Of a stretch of 64,000 nt of DNA, positions 46,410 through 60,000 are shown piece after piece. The stretch spans positions 24,148,509 to 24,212,508 of the forward strand of contig CM033112.1 of NCBI GenBank assembly GCA_019321725.1. Reading direction: 5' to 3'. The position numbers and the translations under genes were made by a program. Below the pieces are notes generated by a model, which saw only the letters and a program-made list of their open reading frames with translations, was not told where the DNA came from and ran no database searches. Source of the stretch: Paulownia fortunei. Lineage: Eukaryota; Streptophyta; Magnoliopsida; Lamiales; Paulowniaceae. How positions within the stretch are numbered: position 1 is the stretch's first letter; each line of letters begins with the position of its first letter.

Positions 46410-49400
46410 TGCTATAACAGGAATTATAATAACAAAAAATACTTTCCTACCGTTGAGGTTAAATAATATTCAAAATTAAAAACTTGATACCCGTTTCTTT
46501 CTTACGTATTCGAATTATAGTTTAACTGATTGTTTTTTCTTTTTATAGTATAATTTCAAGAAAAACTTACATTATTTTAAATGAGAGAAACAATATATTT
46601 TCTACTTTTATTTTTAATTATGTGTAAAAATTGAAAAAGCGACTACGAATGTTGGTACCTATTCCAGACTTTCTTTTTAAAATTTTTATGTTAATTGATT
46701 TTTTATTTTCTAAAGTTTACATTGAAAAAAATTATTTTTTCTGATAAATTAAAAGTGTAGGCAACACAGGAGTTAGGCTGAAAAAAAATACTTTCCTACT
46801 ATTAAGGTTAAATAATATCAAAAATTTAAAAACTTGTACCCATTTCTCTCTTACGTATTCAAATTATAGTTTAAGTGGATTGTTTTTCCTTTTTATTGTA
46901 TTATTTCAAGAAAAATATATATTAATTTTAATGAGATAAACAATATAAATCCTACTTTTATTTTTAATTATGGCTAAAAATTCAAAAATCGAGTAAGAAT
47001 GTTGGTACCTATTTCTTGCTTTCTTATTTAATTTTAAGTTTAATTGATTTTTTTTAAAAGTTTACGTTCTAAAAATATTATTTTTTTCTAAAAAATTAAA
47101 AGCATATGTTATAATACAGGAGTTAGATTGAGGAAGAACATTTTCCTACTAATAAGGTTAAACAAGATTAAAAGTTAAAAAACTTAATATACGTTTCTCT
47201 CTTACGTATTAAAATTATAGTTTAACTGGATTATTTTTCCTTTTTATAGTATATATTTCAAGGAAAACCTACATTATTTTAAATGAGAGAAACAATATAT
47301 TTTCTATTTTTATTTTTAATTATGACTAAAAATTGAAACTGCGACTCCAAATGTGGTACCTATCAAGAGCTTTCTTTTTAAATTTTTATTTTAATTGAAT
47401 TTTTTATTTTAAAAGTTTACATTTGAAAAAAATTATTTTTTTCTAATAAATAAAAGTGTATTCTATAATAGGAATTATAATAACAAAAAATACTTTCCTA
47501 CAGTTAAGGTTAAATAATATTCAAAATTAAAAACTCGATACCCATTTCTTTCATACGTATTCGAATTATAGTTTAACTTGATTGTTTTTTTTTTTTACAG
47601 TATAATTTCAAGGAAAACTTATATTATTTTAAATGAGAGAAACAATATATTTTCTATTTTTATTAATTATGTCTAAAATTTGAAAAAGCGACTACGAATG
47701 TTGGTACCTATTCCGGACTTTCTTTTTAAAATTTTTATGTTAATTGATTTTTTTATTTTCTAAAGTTTACATTTGAAAAAAAATTTTTTTTCTGAAAATT
47801 GAAAGTGTAGGCTATAACACAGGAGTTAGATTGAGAAAAAATAATTTCCTACTATTAAGGTTAGATAATATCAAAAATTTAAAAACTTGGTACTCATTTC
47901 CCTATTACGTATTCAAATTATAGTTTACTGGATTGTTTTACCTTTTTATTGTATTATTTCAAGAAAAATATATATTAATTTTAATGAGATAAACAATATA
48001 AATCCTACTTTTATTTTTAATTATGGCTAAAAATTCAAAAATCGAGTAAGAATGTTGGTACCTATTTCTTGCTTTCTTATTTATTTTAATTTTAATTGAT
48101 TTTTTTTAAAATTTACGTTCTAAAAATATTATTTTTTTCTAAAAAATTAAAAGCATATGTTATAATACAGGAGTTAGATTGAGGAAGAACATTTTCCTAC
48201 TAATAAGGTTAAACAGAGATAAAAGTTAAAAAACTTAATATACGTTTCTCTCTTACGTATTAAAATTATAGTTTAACTGGATTATTTTTCCTTTTTATAG
48301 TATAATTTCAAGGAAAACCTATATTATTTTCAATGGGAGAAACAATATATTTTCTATCTTTATTTTTAATTATGACTAAAAATTGAAACTGCGACTCCAA
48401 ATGTTGGTACTTATTAAGAGCTTTCTTTTTAAATTTTTATTTTAATTGAATTTTTTATTTTAAAAGTTTACATTTGAAGAAAATTATTTTTTTCTAATAA
48501 ATTAAAAGTGTATTCTATAATAGGAATTATAATAACAAAAAATACTTTCCTACAATTAAGGTTAAATAATATTCAAAATTAAAAACTTGATACCCATTTT
48601 TTTTACGTATTCGAATTATAGTTTAACTTGATTGTTTTTTCTTTTTACAGTATAATTTCAAGGAAAACTTATATTATTTTAAATGAGAGAAACAATATAT
48701 TTTCTACTTTTAATTTTAATTATGTCTAAAATTTGAAAAAGCGACTATGAATGTTGGTACCTATTCCGGACTTTCTTTTTAAATTTTTATATGTTAATTT
48801 TTTTTATTTTCTAAAGTTTACATTTGAAAAAAATTATTTTTTTCTGATAAATTGAAAGTGTAGGCTATAACACAGGAGTTAGATTGAGAAAAAATAATTT
48901 CCTACTATTAAGGTTAAATAATATAAAAAAATTAAAAATTTGGTACCCATTTCCCTATTACGTGTTCAAATTATAGTTTAACTGGATTGTTTTACCTTTT
49001 TATTGTATTATTTCAAGAAAAATATATATTAATTTTAATGAGATAAACAATATAAATCCTACTTTTATTTTTAATTATGGCTAAAAATTCAAAAATCGAG
49101 TAAGAATGTTGGTACCTATTTCTTGCTTTCTTATTTAATTTTAATTTTAATTGATTTTTTTTAAAAGTTTACGTTCTAAAAATATTATTTTTTTTCTAAA
49201 AAATTAAAAGCATATGTTATAATACAGGAGTTAGATTGAGGAAGAACATTTTCCTACTAATAAGGTTAAACAAGATTAAAAGTTAAAAAACTTAATATAC
49301 GTTTCTCTCTTACGTATTAAAATTATAGTTTAACTGGATTATTTTCCCTTTTTATAGTATAATTTCAAGGAAAACCTATATTATTTTCAATGGGAGAAAC

Positions 49401-50565
49401 AATATATTTTCTATCTTTATTTTTAATTATGACTAAAAATTGAAACTGCGACTCCAAATGTTGGTACTTATCAAGAGCTTTCTTTTTAAATTTTTATTTT
49501 AATTGAATTTTTTATTTTAAAAGTTTACATTTGAAGAAAATTATTTTTTTCTAATAAATAAAAAGTGTATTCTATAATAGGAATTATAATAACAAAAAAT
49601 ACTTTCCTACAGTTAAGGTTAAATAATATTCAAAATTAAAATCTGGATACCCATTTCTTTCTTACGTATTCGAATTATAGTTTAACTTGATTGTTTTTTC
49701 TTTTTACAGTATAATTTCAAGGAAAACTTATATTATTTTAAATGAGAGAGACAATATGTTTTCTAGTTTTATTTTTAATTATGTCTAAAATTTGAAAAAG
49801 CGACTACGAATGTTGGTACCTATTCCGAACTTTCTTTTTAAAATTTTTATGTTAATTGATTTTTTTATTTTCTAAAGTTTACATTTGAAAAAAATTATTT
49901 TTTTATGATAAATTGAAAGTGTAGGCTATAACACAGGAGTTAGATTGAGAAAAAATAATTTCCTACTATTAAGGTTAAATAATATCAAAAATTTAAAAAT
50001 TTGGTACCCATTTCCGTATTACGTATTCAAATTATAGTTTAACTGAATTTTTTTTACCTTTTTATTGTATTATTTCAAGAAGAACATATATTAATTTTAA
50101 TGAGATAAACAATATAAATCCTACTTTTATTTTTAATTATGGCTAAAAATTCAAAAATTGAGTAAGAATGTTGGTACCTATTTCTTGCTTTCTTATTTAA
50201 TTTTAATTTTAATTGATTTTTTTTAAAAGTTTACGTTCTAAAAATTTTATTTTTTTCTAAGAAATTAAAAGCATATATTATAACACAGGAGTTAGAATGA
50301 GCAAGAATATTTTCCTACTAATAAGGTTAAACAAGATTAAAAATTAAAAAACTTAATATACGTTTCTCTCTTACGTATTAAAATTATAGTTTAATTGTAT
50401 TATTTTTCCTTTTTATAGTATAATTTCAAGGAAAACCTACATTATTTTCAATGAGAGAAACAATATATTTTCTATTTTTATTTTTAATTATGGCTAAAAA
50501 TTAAAACTGCGACTCCAAATGCTCATACCTATCAAGAGCTTTCTTTTTAAATTTTTATTTTAATT
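46410..50565 (+). repeat. Higher-order repeat: trimer, ~1.05-kb period, about four copies
   Basis: Three monomer types repeat in order. Type X (GGAATTATAATAACAAAAAA) is at about 46420, 47471, 48523 and 49580. Type Y (AGTGTAGGC) is at about 46756, 47804, 48858 and 49919. Type Z (AAGCATATGTTATAATACAG) is at about 47101, 48152, 49210 and 50270. Spacing is 1.05-1.06 kb throughout. The last Z copy is cut short at about 50563, next to the inverted patch. Confidence 0.85.
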
Positions 50566-50638
50566 GAATATTTCAAGAAAAACTTACATTAATTTTAATG
50601 AGATAAACAATATAAATACTACTTTTATTTTTATTTAT

Positions 50639-50905
50639 AGGAATACGTAAGAGAGAAACGGGTATCTAATTTTTAAATTTTTAATTTTATTTAACCTTAA
50701 CAGTAAGAAAGTATTTTTCATCATTCTTACACCTATGTTATAGTATACACTTTTAATTTATTAGAAAAAAATAATTTTCTTAAAATGTAAACTTAAAAAA
50801 GAAAAAGTTCAATTAAAATTAAAATTTAATAAGAAAGGCCGAAATAGGTACCAACATTCGGAGTCGCTTTTTCAATTTCTAACTATAATTAAAAATAGAA
50901 GTAGT
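50639..50905 (-). repeat. Inverted satellite patch inside the forward array
   Basis: For about 267 bases the monomer is read in reverse: AATACGTAAGAGAGAAACGG, then ATAGGTACCAACATTCGGAG, then AATTAAAAATAGAAGTAG. Both borders join forward monomers at positions that are not allelic. To the left is a truncated Z monomer followed by a partial Y-like piece; to the right the array restarts at TTTTACTGTATAATTTT. It is therefore a small inversion or template-switch insertion with loss of sequence. Confidence 0.9.
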
Positions 50906-53900
50906 TTTACTGTATAATTTTAAGGAAAACTTATATTCTTTTAAATGAGAAAAAAAATATATTTCCTACTTTTATTTTTAATTATGGTTAAAAATTAAAA
51001 AAAAAACGACTCCAAATGTTGGTACCTATTTTGGGCTTTCTTGTTAAATTATTATTTTAATTGATTTTTTTCTTTTGTAAAGTTTACATTTTAGAAAAAT
51101 TATTTTTTTCTAATAAATAAAAACGTATGCTATAATAAAGGAGTTAGAATGAGGAAAAATACTTACCTACTAATAAGGTTAAATAAGATTAAAAATTTAA
51201 AAACTTGATATCCGTTTCTCTATTACGTATTCAAATTATAGTTTAATTAATTATTTTTTTCTTTTTACTGTATAATTTCAAGAAGAACTTACAATATTTT
51301 CAATGAGAGAAATAATATATTTCCTACTTTTATTTTTAATTATGGCTGGAAATTGAAAATGCTACTACGAATGTTGGTACCTATTTCGGATTTTCTTATT
51401 AAATTTTATTTTAATTGATTTTTTTCTTTTTAAAAGTTTACGATTTAAGAAAATTATTTGTTCTAATAAATTAAAAGCGTATGCTATAATCCAGAAGTTA
51501 GAATGAGGAAAAATAATTTCCTACTAATAAGGTTAAATAAGATTGAAAATTGTAAAAATTGATACCCATTTCTTTCTTACGTATTCAAATTATAGTTTAA
51601 CTGGATTGTTTTTTCTTTTTACAGTATAATTTCAAGGAAAACTTACAATATTTTCAATGACAGAAACAATATATTTCCTACTTTTATTTTTAATTATGGC
51701 TAGAAATTAAAAAAAACGACTCTGAATATTGGTACCTATTTCGGCCTTTCTTATTAAATTTTAATTTTAATTGAACTTTTTCTTTTTAAAAGTTTACGGT
51801 TTAAGAATATTATTTTTCTATAACACAGGAGTTAGAATGAGGAAAAATACTTTCCTACTAATAAGGTTAAATAAGATTGAAAATATAAAAACTTGATACT
51901 CCTTTCTTTCTTAGGTATCCAAATTATAATTTAACTGGATTATTTTTTTCTTTTTACAGTATAATTTTAAGGAAAACTTATATTTTTTTCAATGAGAGAA
52001 ACAATATATTTCCTATTTTTATTTTTAATTATGGCTAAAAATTGAAAAAATGACTCCAAATGTCGGTACCTATTCCGGGCTTTCTTGTTAAATTTTTATG
52101 TTAATTGATTTTTTTATTTTTTAAAGTTCACGTTTGAAAAAAATTATTTTTTTCTAATAAATTAAAAGCGTATGTTATAACACAGGAGTTACAATGAGAA
52201 AAAATAATGTCCCACTATTAAGGTTAAATAATATAAAAAATTTAAAAACTTGATACATGTTTCTCTTTTACGTATTCAAATTATAGTTTAAGTGGATTAT
52301 TTTTTGTTTTTACTGTATAATTTCAAGAAAAACTTACATTATTTTCAATGAAAGAAATAATATATTTCCTACTTTTACTTTTTATTATGTCTAAAAATTG
52401 AAAAAGCAATTTCAAATGTTGGTACCTATTTCGTGCTTTCTTACTAAATTTTTATTTTAATTGATTTTTTTCTTTATTAAAGTTTATGTTTTAAGAAAAT
52501 TCTTTTTTTCTAATAAATAAAAATATATGCTATAACACAGGAGTTAAATGAGAAAAAGTATTTTCCTACTATTAAGGTTAAATAATATTAAAAATTTAAA
52601 AACTTGATACCCGTGTCACTCTAACGTTTTCAAATTATAGTTTAATTGGATTGTTTTTTCTTTTTACTGTATAATTTCAAGAAAAACTTACATTATTTTC
52701 AATGAAAGAAACAATATATTTTCTACTTTTATTTTTAATTATGGCTAAAAATTGAAAAAGAGATTCCGAATGTTGGTACCTATTTCGGACTTTGTCACTA
52801 TTTTTTTTAATTAATTTTTTTCTTTATTAAAGTTTACGTTTTAAAAAATATATATTTTTCTAATAATAAAAGCGTATTTATAACACAGAAGTTAGAATGA
52901 GAAAAAATACTTTCCTTCTGTTAAGGTTAAATAATATTAAAAATTTAAAAACTGGATACCCATTTCTCTCTTATATTTTCAAATTATAGTTTAAGTGGAT
53001 TGTTTTTCCTTTTTACTGTATAAATTCAAAGAAAAGTTACAATATTTTCAGTGAGTGATACAATATATTTCCTACATTTATTTTTAATTATGGCTAAAAA
53101 TTGAAAAAACGGCTCCGAATGTTGGTACCTATTTCGTGCCTTCTTATTAAATTTTTATTTTATTTAATTTTTTTCTTTTTTAAAGTTTACATTTTAAGAA
53201 AATTATTTTTTTCTAATAAATTAAAAGCGTATCTTATAACTCAGGAGTTACAATGAGAAAAAATGTTTTCCTACTGTTAAGGTTAAATAATATTAAAAAT
53301 TTAAAAACTTGATACCCGTTTGTCTCTAATGTATTTTAATTATAGTTTAAATGGATTATTTTTTCTTTTTACTGTATAATTTCAAGGAAAACTTACATTA
53401 TTTTCAATTAGAAAAACAATATATTTTCTTCTTTTATTTTTAATTATGACCAAAATTTGAAAAAACGACTATGAATATTGGTACCTATTTTTGGCTTTTT
53501 TATTAAAATTTTATTTTTAATTAATATTTTTCTTTTTTGAAGTTTATGTTATAAAAAATTATTTTTTTTTTATAAATTAAAAGTGTATGCTATAACACAG
53601 GAGTTAGAATGAGAAAAAATACTTTCCTACTGTTAAGGTTAAATAATATCAAAAATTTAAAAACTTGATACCCATTTTTTTTCTTACATATTCAAATTAT
53701 AGTTTAACTGGATTATTTTTCCTTTTTACTGTATTATTTCAAGGAAAACTTACATTATTTTCAATGAGAAAAATAATATATTTCCTACTTTTATTTTTAA
53801 TTACGGCTAGAAATTAAAAAAACGACTTCGAATTTTGGTACCTATTTTGGGTTTTCTTATTAAATTTTTATTTTAATTGACTTTTTTCTTTTTTAAAGTT

Positions 53901-53939
53901 TACGATTTAAGAAAATTATTTTTTTCTAATAAATAAAAG

Positions 53940-55600
53940 CGTATCCTATAACATAAGAGTTAGAATGAGGAAAATTACTTTTCTACTGTTAAAGTTAAAT
54001 AATATCAAAAATTTAAAAACTTGATACCCGTTTCTTTCTCACATATTCAAATTATAGTTTAATTGGATTGTTTTTCCTTTTTACTGTATTATTTCAAGGA
54101 AAACTTATATTATTTTCAATGAGAAAGACAATATATTTCCTAATTTTATTTTTAATTATGGCTAGAAATTGAAAAAGCGACTCCGAATTTTGCTACCTAT
54201 TTTGGGTTTTCTTATTAAAATTTTATTTTAATTGACTTTTTTCTTTTTTAAAGTTTACGATTTAAGAAAATTATTTTTTTCTAATAAATTAAAAGCGTAT
54301 GCTATAACACAGGAGTTAGAATGAGGAAAAATAATTTCCTACTGTTAAGGTTAAATAATATCAAAAATTTAAAAACTTGATACCCGTTTCTTTCTTACGT
54401 ATTCAAATTATAGTTTAACTGGATTGTTTTTCCTTTTTACTGTATTATTTCAAGAAAAACTTACATTATTTTCAATGAGAAAGACAATATATTTCCTAAT
54501 TTTATTTTTAATTATGGCTAGAAATTGAAAAAGCGACTCCGAATTTGGCTACCTATTTTGGGTTTTCTTATTAAAATTTTATTTTAATTGACTTTTTTCT
54601 TTTTTAAAGTTTACGGTTTAAGAAAATTATTTTTTTCTAATAAATTAAAAGCATATGCTATAACACAGGAGTTAGAATGAGGAAAAATAATTTCCTACTG
54701 TTAAGGTTAAATAATATCAAAAATTTAAAAACTTGATACCTGTTTCTTTCTTACATATTCATATTATAGTTTAACAGAATTGTTTTTCCTTTTTACTGTA
54801 TTATTTCAAGGCAAACTTACATTATTTTCAATGAGAAAAATAATATATTTTCTAATTTTATTTTTAATTATGGCTAGAAATTGAAAAAGCGACTTCGAAT
54901 TTTGCTACCTATTTTGGGTTTTCTTATTAAAATTTTATTTTAATTGACTTTTTTCTTTTTTAAAGTTTACATTTTAAATTTTTTATTTTTTTCTAATAAA
55001 TAAAAGCGTATGCCATAAGATAGGAGTTAGATTGAGAAAAAATACTTTTATACTGCTAAGGTTAAATAATATTAAAATTTTAAAAACTTGATACTCGTTT
55101 CCCTGTTACGTATTCAAATTACAGTTTAACTGGATTGTATTTCCTTTTTACTGTATAATTTCAAGGAGAACTTACAATATTTTCATTGAGAGAAACAATA
55201 TATTTCCTACTTTTATTTTTAATTATGGCTAGAAATTGAAAAAGCGACTTCGAATTTTGCTACCTATTTTGGGTTTTCTTATTAAAATTTTATTTTAATT
55301 GACTTTTTTCTTTTTTAAAGTTTACATTTTAAATTTTTTATTTTTTTCTAATAAATAAAAGCGTATGCCATAAGATAGGAGTTAGATTGAGAAAAAATAC
55401 TTTTATACTGCTAAGGTTAAATAATATTAAAATTTTAAAAACTTGATACTCGTTTCCCTGTTACGTATTCAAATTACAGTTTAACTGGATTGTATTTCCT
55501 TTTTACTGTATAATTTCAAGGAGAACTTACAATATTTTCATTGAGAGAAACAATATATTTCCTACTTTTATTTTTAATTATGGCTAAAAATTAAAAAAGT
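53940..55600 (+). repeat. Recently duplicated adjacent monomers
   Basis: Within the forward array, neighbouring monomers here are nearly identical. The GGCTAGAAATTGAAAAAGCG variant recurs at about 54162, 54518 and 54873 at 356-base spacing. The CGTATGCCATAAGATAGGAG variant recurs at about 55007 and 55364. These are the freshest single-unit duplications seen, together with the pair at about 39372-40080. Confidence 0.7.
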
Positions 55601-57045
55601 GACTCTGAATGTTGGTACCTATTTCGAGCTTTCTTGTTAAATTTTTATTTTAATTGATTTTTTTCTTTTGTAAGGTTTACGTTTTAAAAAAATTATTTTT
55701 TTCTAATAAATAAAAGCCTATGCTATAACAAAGGAGTTAGAATGAGAAAAAATACTTAGCTACTAATAAGGTTAAATAAGATTAAAAATTTAAAAACTTG
55801 ATATCTGTTTCTCTATTACGTATTCAAATTATAGTTTAACTGGATTGTTTTTTTTCTTTTTATAGTATAATTTCAAGAAAAACTTACATTATTTTCAATG
55901 AGAGAAAAAATATATTTCCTACTTTTATATTTAATTATGGCTAAAAATTGAAAAAGTGACTCCGAATGTTGGTACCTATTCCAGGCTTTCTTATTAAATT
56001 TTTATGTTAATTGATTTTTTTTTTAAAGTTTATGTTTTAAAAAAATTATTTTTTCTGATAAATTAAAAGTGTATACTATAACATAGGAGTTAGAATGAGA
56101 ATAAATACTTTCCTACTGTTAAGGTTAAATAATATTAAAATTTAAAACCTGATACCCGTTTCTCCCTCATGTATTCAAATTACAGTTTAACTGCATTATT
56201 TTTTTCTTTTTCCTATATAATTTCAAGGAATACTTACATTATTTTCAATGAGAGAAACAATATATTTCATACTTTTATTTTTAATTATGGCTAAAAATTA
56301 AAAAAACGATTCCAAATGTTGGTACCTATTTTGAGCTTTTTTATTAAATTTTTATTTTAATTGATTTTTTCATTTTTTAAAGTTTACGTTTTAAGAAATT
56401 TATTTATTTTAATAAATTATAAGCGTATGATATAACATAGGAGTTAGAATGAGGAAAAATTCTTTTCTACTAATAAGGTTAAATAAGATTAAAAATTTAA
56501 AAACTTGACACCTGATTCTTTTTTATGTATTCAAATTATAGTTTAATTGGATTATTTTTTTCTTTTTACTGTATAATTTCAAGGAACTTATAAAGGAGAG
56601 AAACAATATATTTCCTACTTTTATTTTTTATTATGTCTAAAAATTGAAGTAATTCCGAATGCTGATACCTATTTCGTGCTTTCTTACTAAATTTTTATTT
56701 TAATTGATTTTTTTCTTTATTAAAATTTACGTTTTAAAAAATTACTTTTTTTCTAATAAATAAAAACGTATGCTATAACACATGAGTTAAATGAGAAAAA
56801 ATACTTTCCTACTGTTAATGTTAAATAATATTAAAAATTTAAAATTTTGGTACTCGTGTCTTTCTAACGTTTTCAAATTATATTTTAACTGGATTGTTAT
56901 TTCTTTTTACTGTATAATTTCAAAGAAACATATATTATTTTCAATGAAAGAAACAATATATTTCCTATTTTTATTTTTAATTATGGCTAAAAATTGAAAA
57001 AGTGATTCCGAATGTTGGTACCTATTTCGGGCTTTGTTACTATTT

Positions 57046-60000
57046 TTTTTATAATATATTGTTTCTCTCATTGAAAATAATGTAAGTTTTCTTTGAAATT
57101 ATATTGTTAAAAGAAAAAACAATCTAGTTAAACTATAATTTTAATACGTAAGAGAGAAACGGGTACCAAGATTTTAAATTTTTGATATTATTTAACCTTA
57201 ACAGTAAGAAAGTATTTTTTTCTCATTCTAACTCCTGTGTTATAGCATACACTTTAAATTTATCAATTTTTTTTTTCAAATGTAAACTTTTAGAAAATAA
57301 AAAAATCAATTAACATAAAAATTTAATACGAAAGCCATGAATAGGTACCAACATTCGGAGTTCCTTTTTTAATTTTTAGACATAATTAAAAATAAAAGTA
57401 GGAAATATATTGTTTCTCTCATTGAAAATAATGTAAGTTTTCATTGAAATTATACTGTAAAAAGAAAAAACAATCGAGTTAAACTATAATTTTCATACGT
57501 AAGAGAGAAATGGGTATCAAGTTTTTAAATTTTTAATCTTATTTAAACTTATTAGTAGGAAAGTAGTTTTCCTCATTCTAACTCCTGTGTTATAGCATAC
57601 GCTTTTAATTTATTAAATTTTTTTTTTCGTTAAAACGTCAACTTTAAAAAAAAAACAACTAAAATAAAAATTTAATAAGAAAGCCCGAAATAGGTACCAA
57701 CATTCATAGTCGCTTTTTCAAATTTAGCCATAATTAAAAAAAGTAGAAAATATATTGTTTCTCAATGTAAGTTTTTCTTGAAATTATACTGTAAAAAAAA
57801 AACAATCTAATTAAACTATAATTCGAATACGTAAGAAAGAAATGAGTATCAAGTTTTTTTCATTTTGAATATTATTTAACCTTAACTGTAGGAAAGTATT
57901 TTTTGTTATCATAATTCCTGTTATAGCATACTCTTTTAATTTATTAGAAAAAAATAATTTTTTTCAAATGTAAATATTAAAAAAAAATCAATTAAAATAA
58001 AATTTTAAAAAGAAAGCTCTTGATCGGTACCAACATTCGAACTCGCTTTTTCAAATTTAGCCATAATTAAAAATAAAAGTAGAAAATATATTGTTTTTCT
58101 CATTGAAAATAATGTAGGTATTCCTTGAAATTATACTATAAAAAGAAAAAAAATAATCCAGTTAAACTATAATCTGAATACATAATAGAGAAACGGGTAT
58201 TAAGTTTTAAACTTTTAATCTTATTTAACCTTATTAGTAGGAAAGTGTTTTTCCTCATTCTAACTTCTGAGTTATAGCATACGCTTTTAATTTTTTAGAA
58301 AAAAATAAATTTTTAGAATGTAAACTTTAAAAAAAAATCAGTTAAAATTAAAATTTAATCAGAAAGCAAGAAATAGGTATCAATATTCTTACTCGATTTT
58401 TGAATTTTTAGCCATAATTAAAAATAAAAGTAGGATTTATATTGTTTCTCTCATTAAAATTAATATAAGTTTTTCTTGAAATAATACAGTAAAAAGGAAA
58501 AACAATCCAGTTGAACTATAATTTGAATACGTAAATGAGAAATGGGTACCAAGTTTTTAAAATTTTGATATTATTTAACCTTAACAGTAGGAACGTATTT
58601 TTTATCAGTCTAACTCATGTGTTATAGCATACACTTTTAATTTATTAGAAAAAAATAATTTTTTCAAATGTAAACTTTTAGAAAAAAAAATCAATTAACA
58701 TAAAAATTGAAAATAATGTAAGTTTTCCTTGAAATTATACTGTTAAAAGAAAAAAAAATCCAGTTAAACTATAATTTTAATACGTAAGAGAGAAACAAGT
58801 ATCAAGTTTTTAAAATTTTTAATCTTATTTAACCTTAAAAGTAGGAAAGCATTTTTTCTCATTGTAACTCCTGAGTTATCGCACACGTTTTTAATTTCTT
58901 AGAAAAAATAAAATTTTAGAACATAAACTTTTAAAAAGAAAAAAATCAGTTAAAATTAAAATTTAATAAAAAAGCAAGAAATAGGTAGCAACATTCTGAC
59001 TCGATTTTTGAATTTTTACCCAAAATAAAAATAAAAGTAGGATTTATATTGTTTCTCTCATTAAAATTAATGTAAGCTTTTCTTGAAATAGTACAGTAAA
59101 AAGAAAAACAATCCACTTAAACTATAACTTGAATATGTAAAAGAGAAACGGGTACCAAGTTTTTAAAATTTTTTATATTATTTAACCTTAATAGTAGGAA
59201 AGTATTTTTTTTTCATTTTAACTCCTATGTTATAGCATACACTTTTAATTTATCCAAAAATAATAATTTTTTTAAAATGTAAACTTTAGAAAATAAAAAA
59301 ATCAATTAACATAAAAATTTAATAAGAAAGCTCGGAATAGGTACCAACATTCGGAGTCGCTTTTTCAATTTTTAGACATAATTAAAAATAAAAGCAGGAA
59401 ATATATTGTTTCTCTCATTGAAAATAATGTAAGTTTTTCTTGAAATTATACTGTAAAGAGAAAAAACAATACAGTTAAACTATAATTTTCATACGTAAGA
59501 GAGAAACAAGTATCAAGTTTTTAAAATTTTTAATCTTATTTAACCTTCACAGTAGGAAAGCATTTTTTCTCATTGTAACTCCTTAGTTATAGCATACACT
59601 TTTAATTTCTTAGAAAAAATAAAATTTTAGAATGTAAACTTTTAAAAAGAAAAAAATCAGTTAAAATTAAAATTTAATAAAAAAGCAAGAAATAGGTAGC
59701 AACATTCTGACTCGATTTTTGAATTTTTACCCATAATTAAAAGTAAAAGTAGGATTTATATTGTTTCTCTCATTAAAATTAATGTAAGTTTTTCTTGAAA
59801 TAATACAGTAAAAAGGAAAAACAATCTAGTTAAATTATAATTTGAATACGTAAAAGAGAAATAGGTACCAAGTTTTTAAATTTTTGATATTATTTTTGAT
59901 AGTAGGAAAGTATTATTTATCATTCTAACTCCGGTGTTATAGCATACACTTTTAATTTATCAGAAAAAAATAATTTTTTTCAAATGTAAACTTTAGAAAA

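Larger units (their letters stand above)
37625..57045 (+). repeat. AT-rich satellite array, ~355-bp monomer, forward orientation (about 54 copies)
   Basis: Monomers are marked by GCGTATGCTATAACACAGGA, seen at about 37949, 38307, 38660, 39016, 39372 and 39727 and onward at 350-358-base spacing. Each monomer carries the same ordered blocks: AGGTTAAATAATATT, GATACCCGTTTCTCTCTTAC, AATTATAGTTTAACTGGATT, TTTCAATGAGAGAAACAATA and TGTTGGTACCTATTTCGGGC. GGTACC (KpnI) is kept in most copies. The array is free of other sequence except a short inverted patch at 50.64-50.91 kb. Orientation is defined here as the strand carrying these strings. No coding frame is conserved across copies. It is probably constitutive heterochromatin; whether it is pericentromeric, subtelomeric or interstitial cannot be told from the window. 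Confidence 0.95.

Noticed and set aside
56791..56997. Open reading frame of 68 codons
   Set aside because: It lies inside satellite monomers. Other copies of the same stretch have stops, so it is a chance frame.
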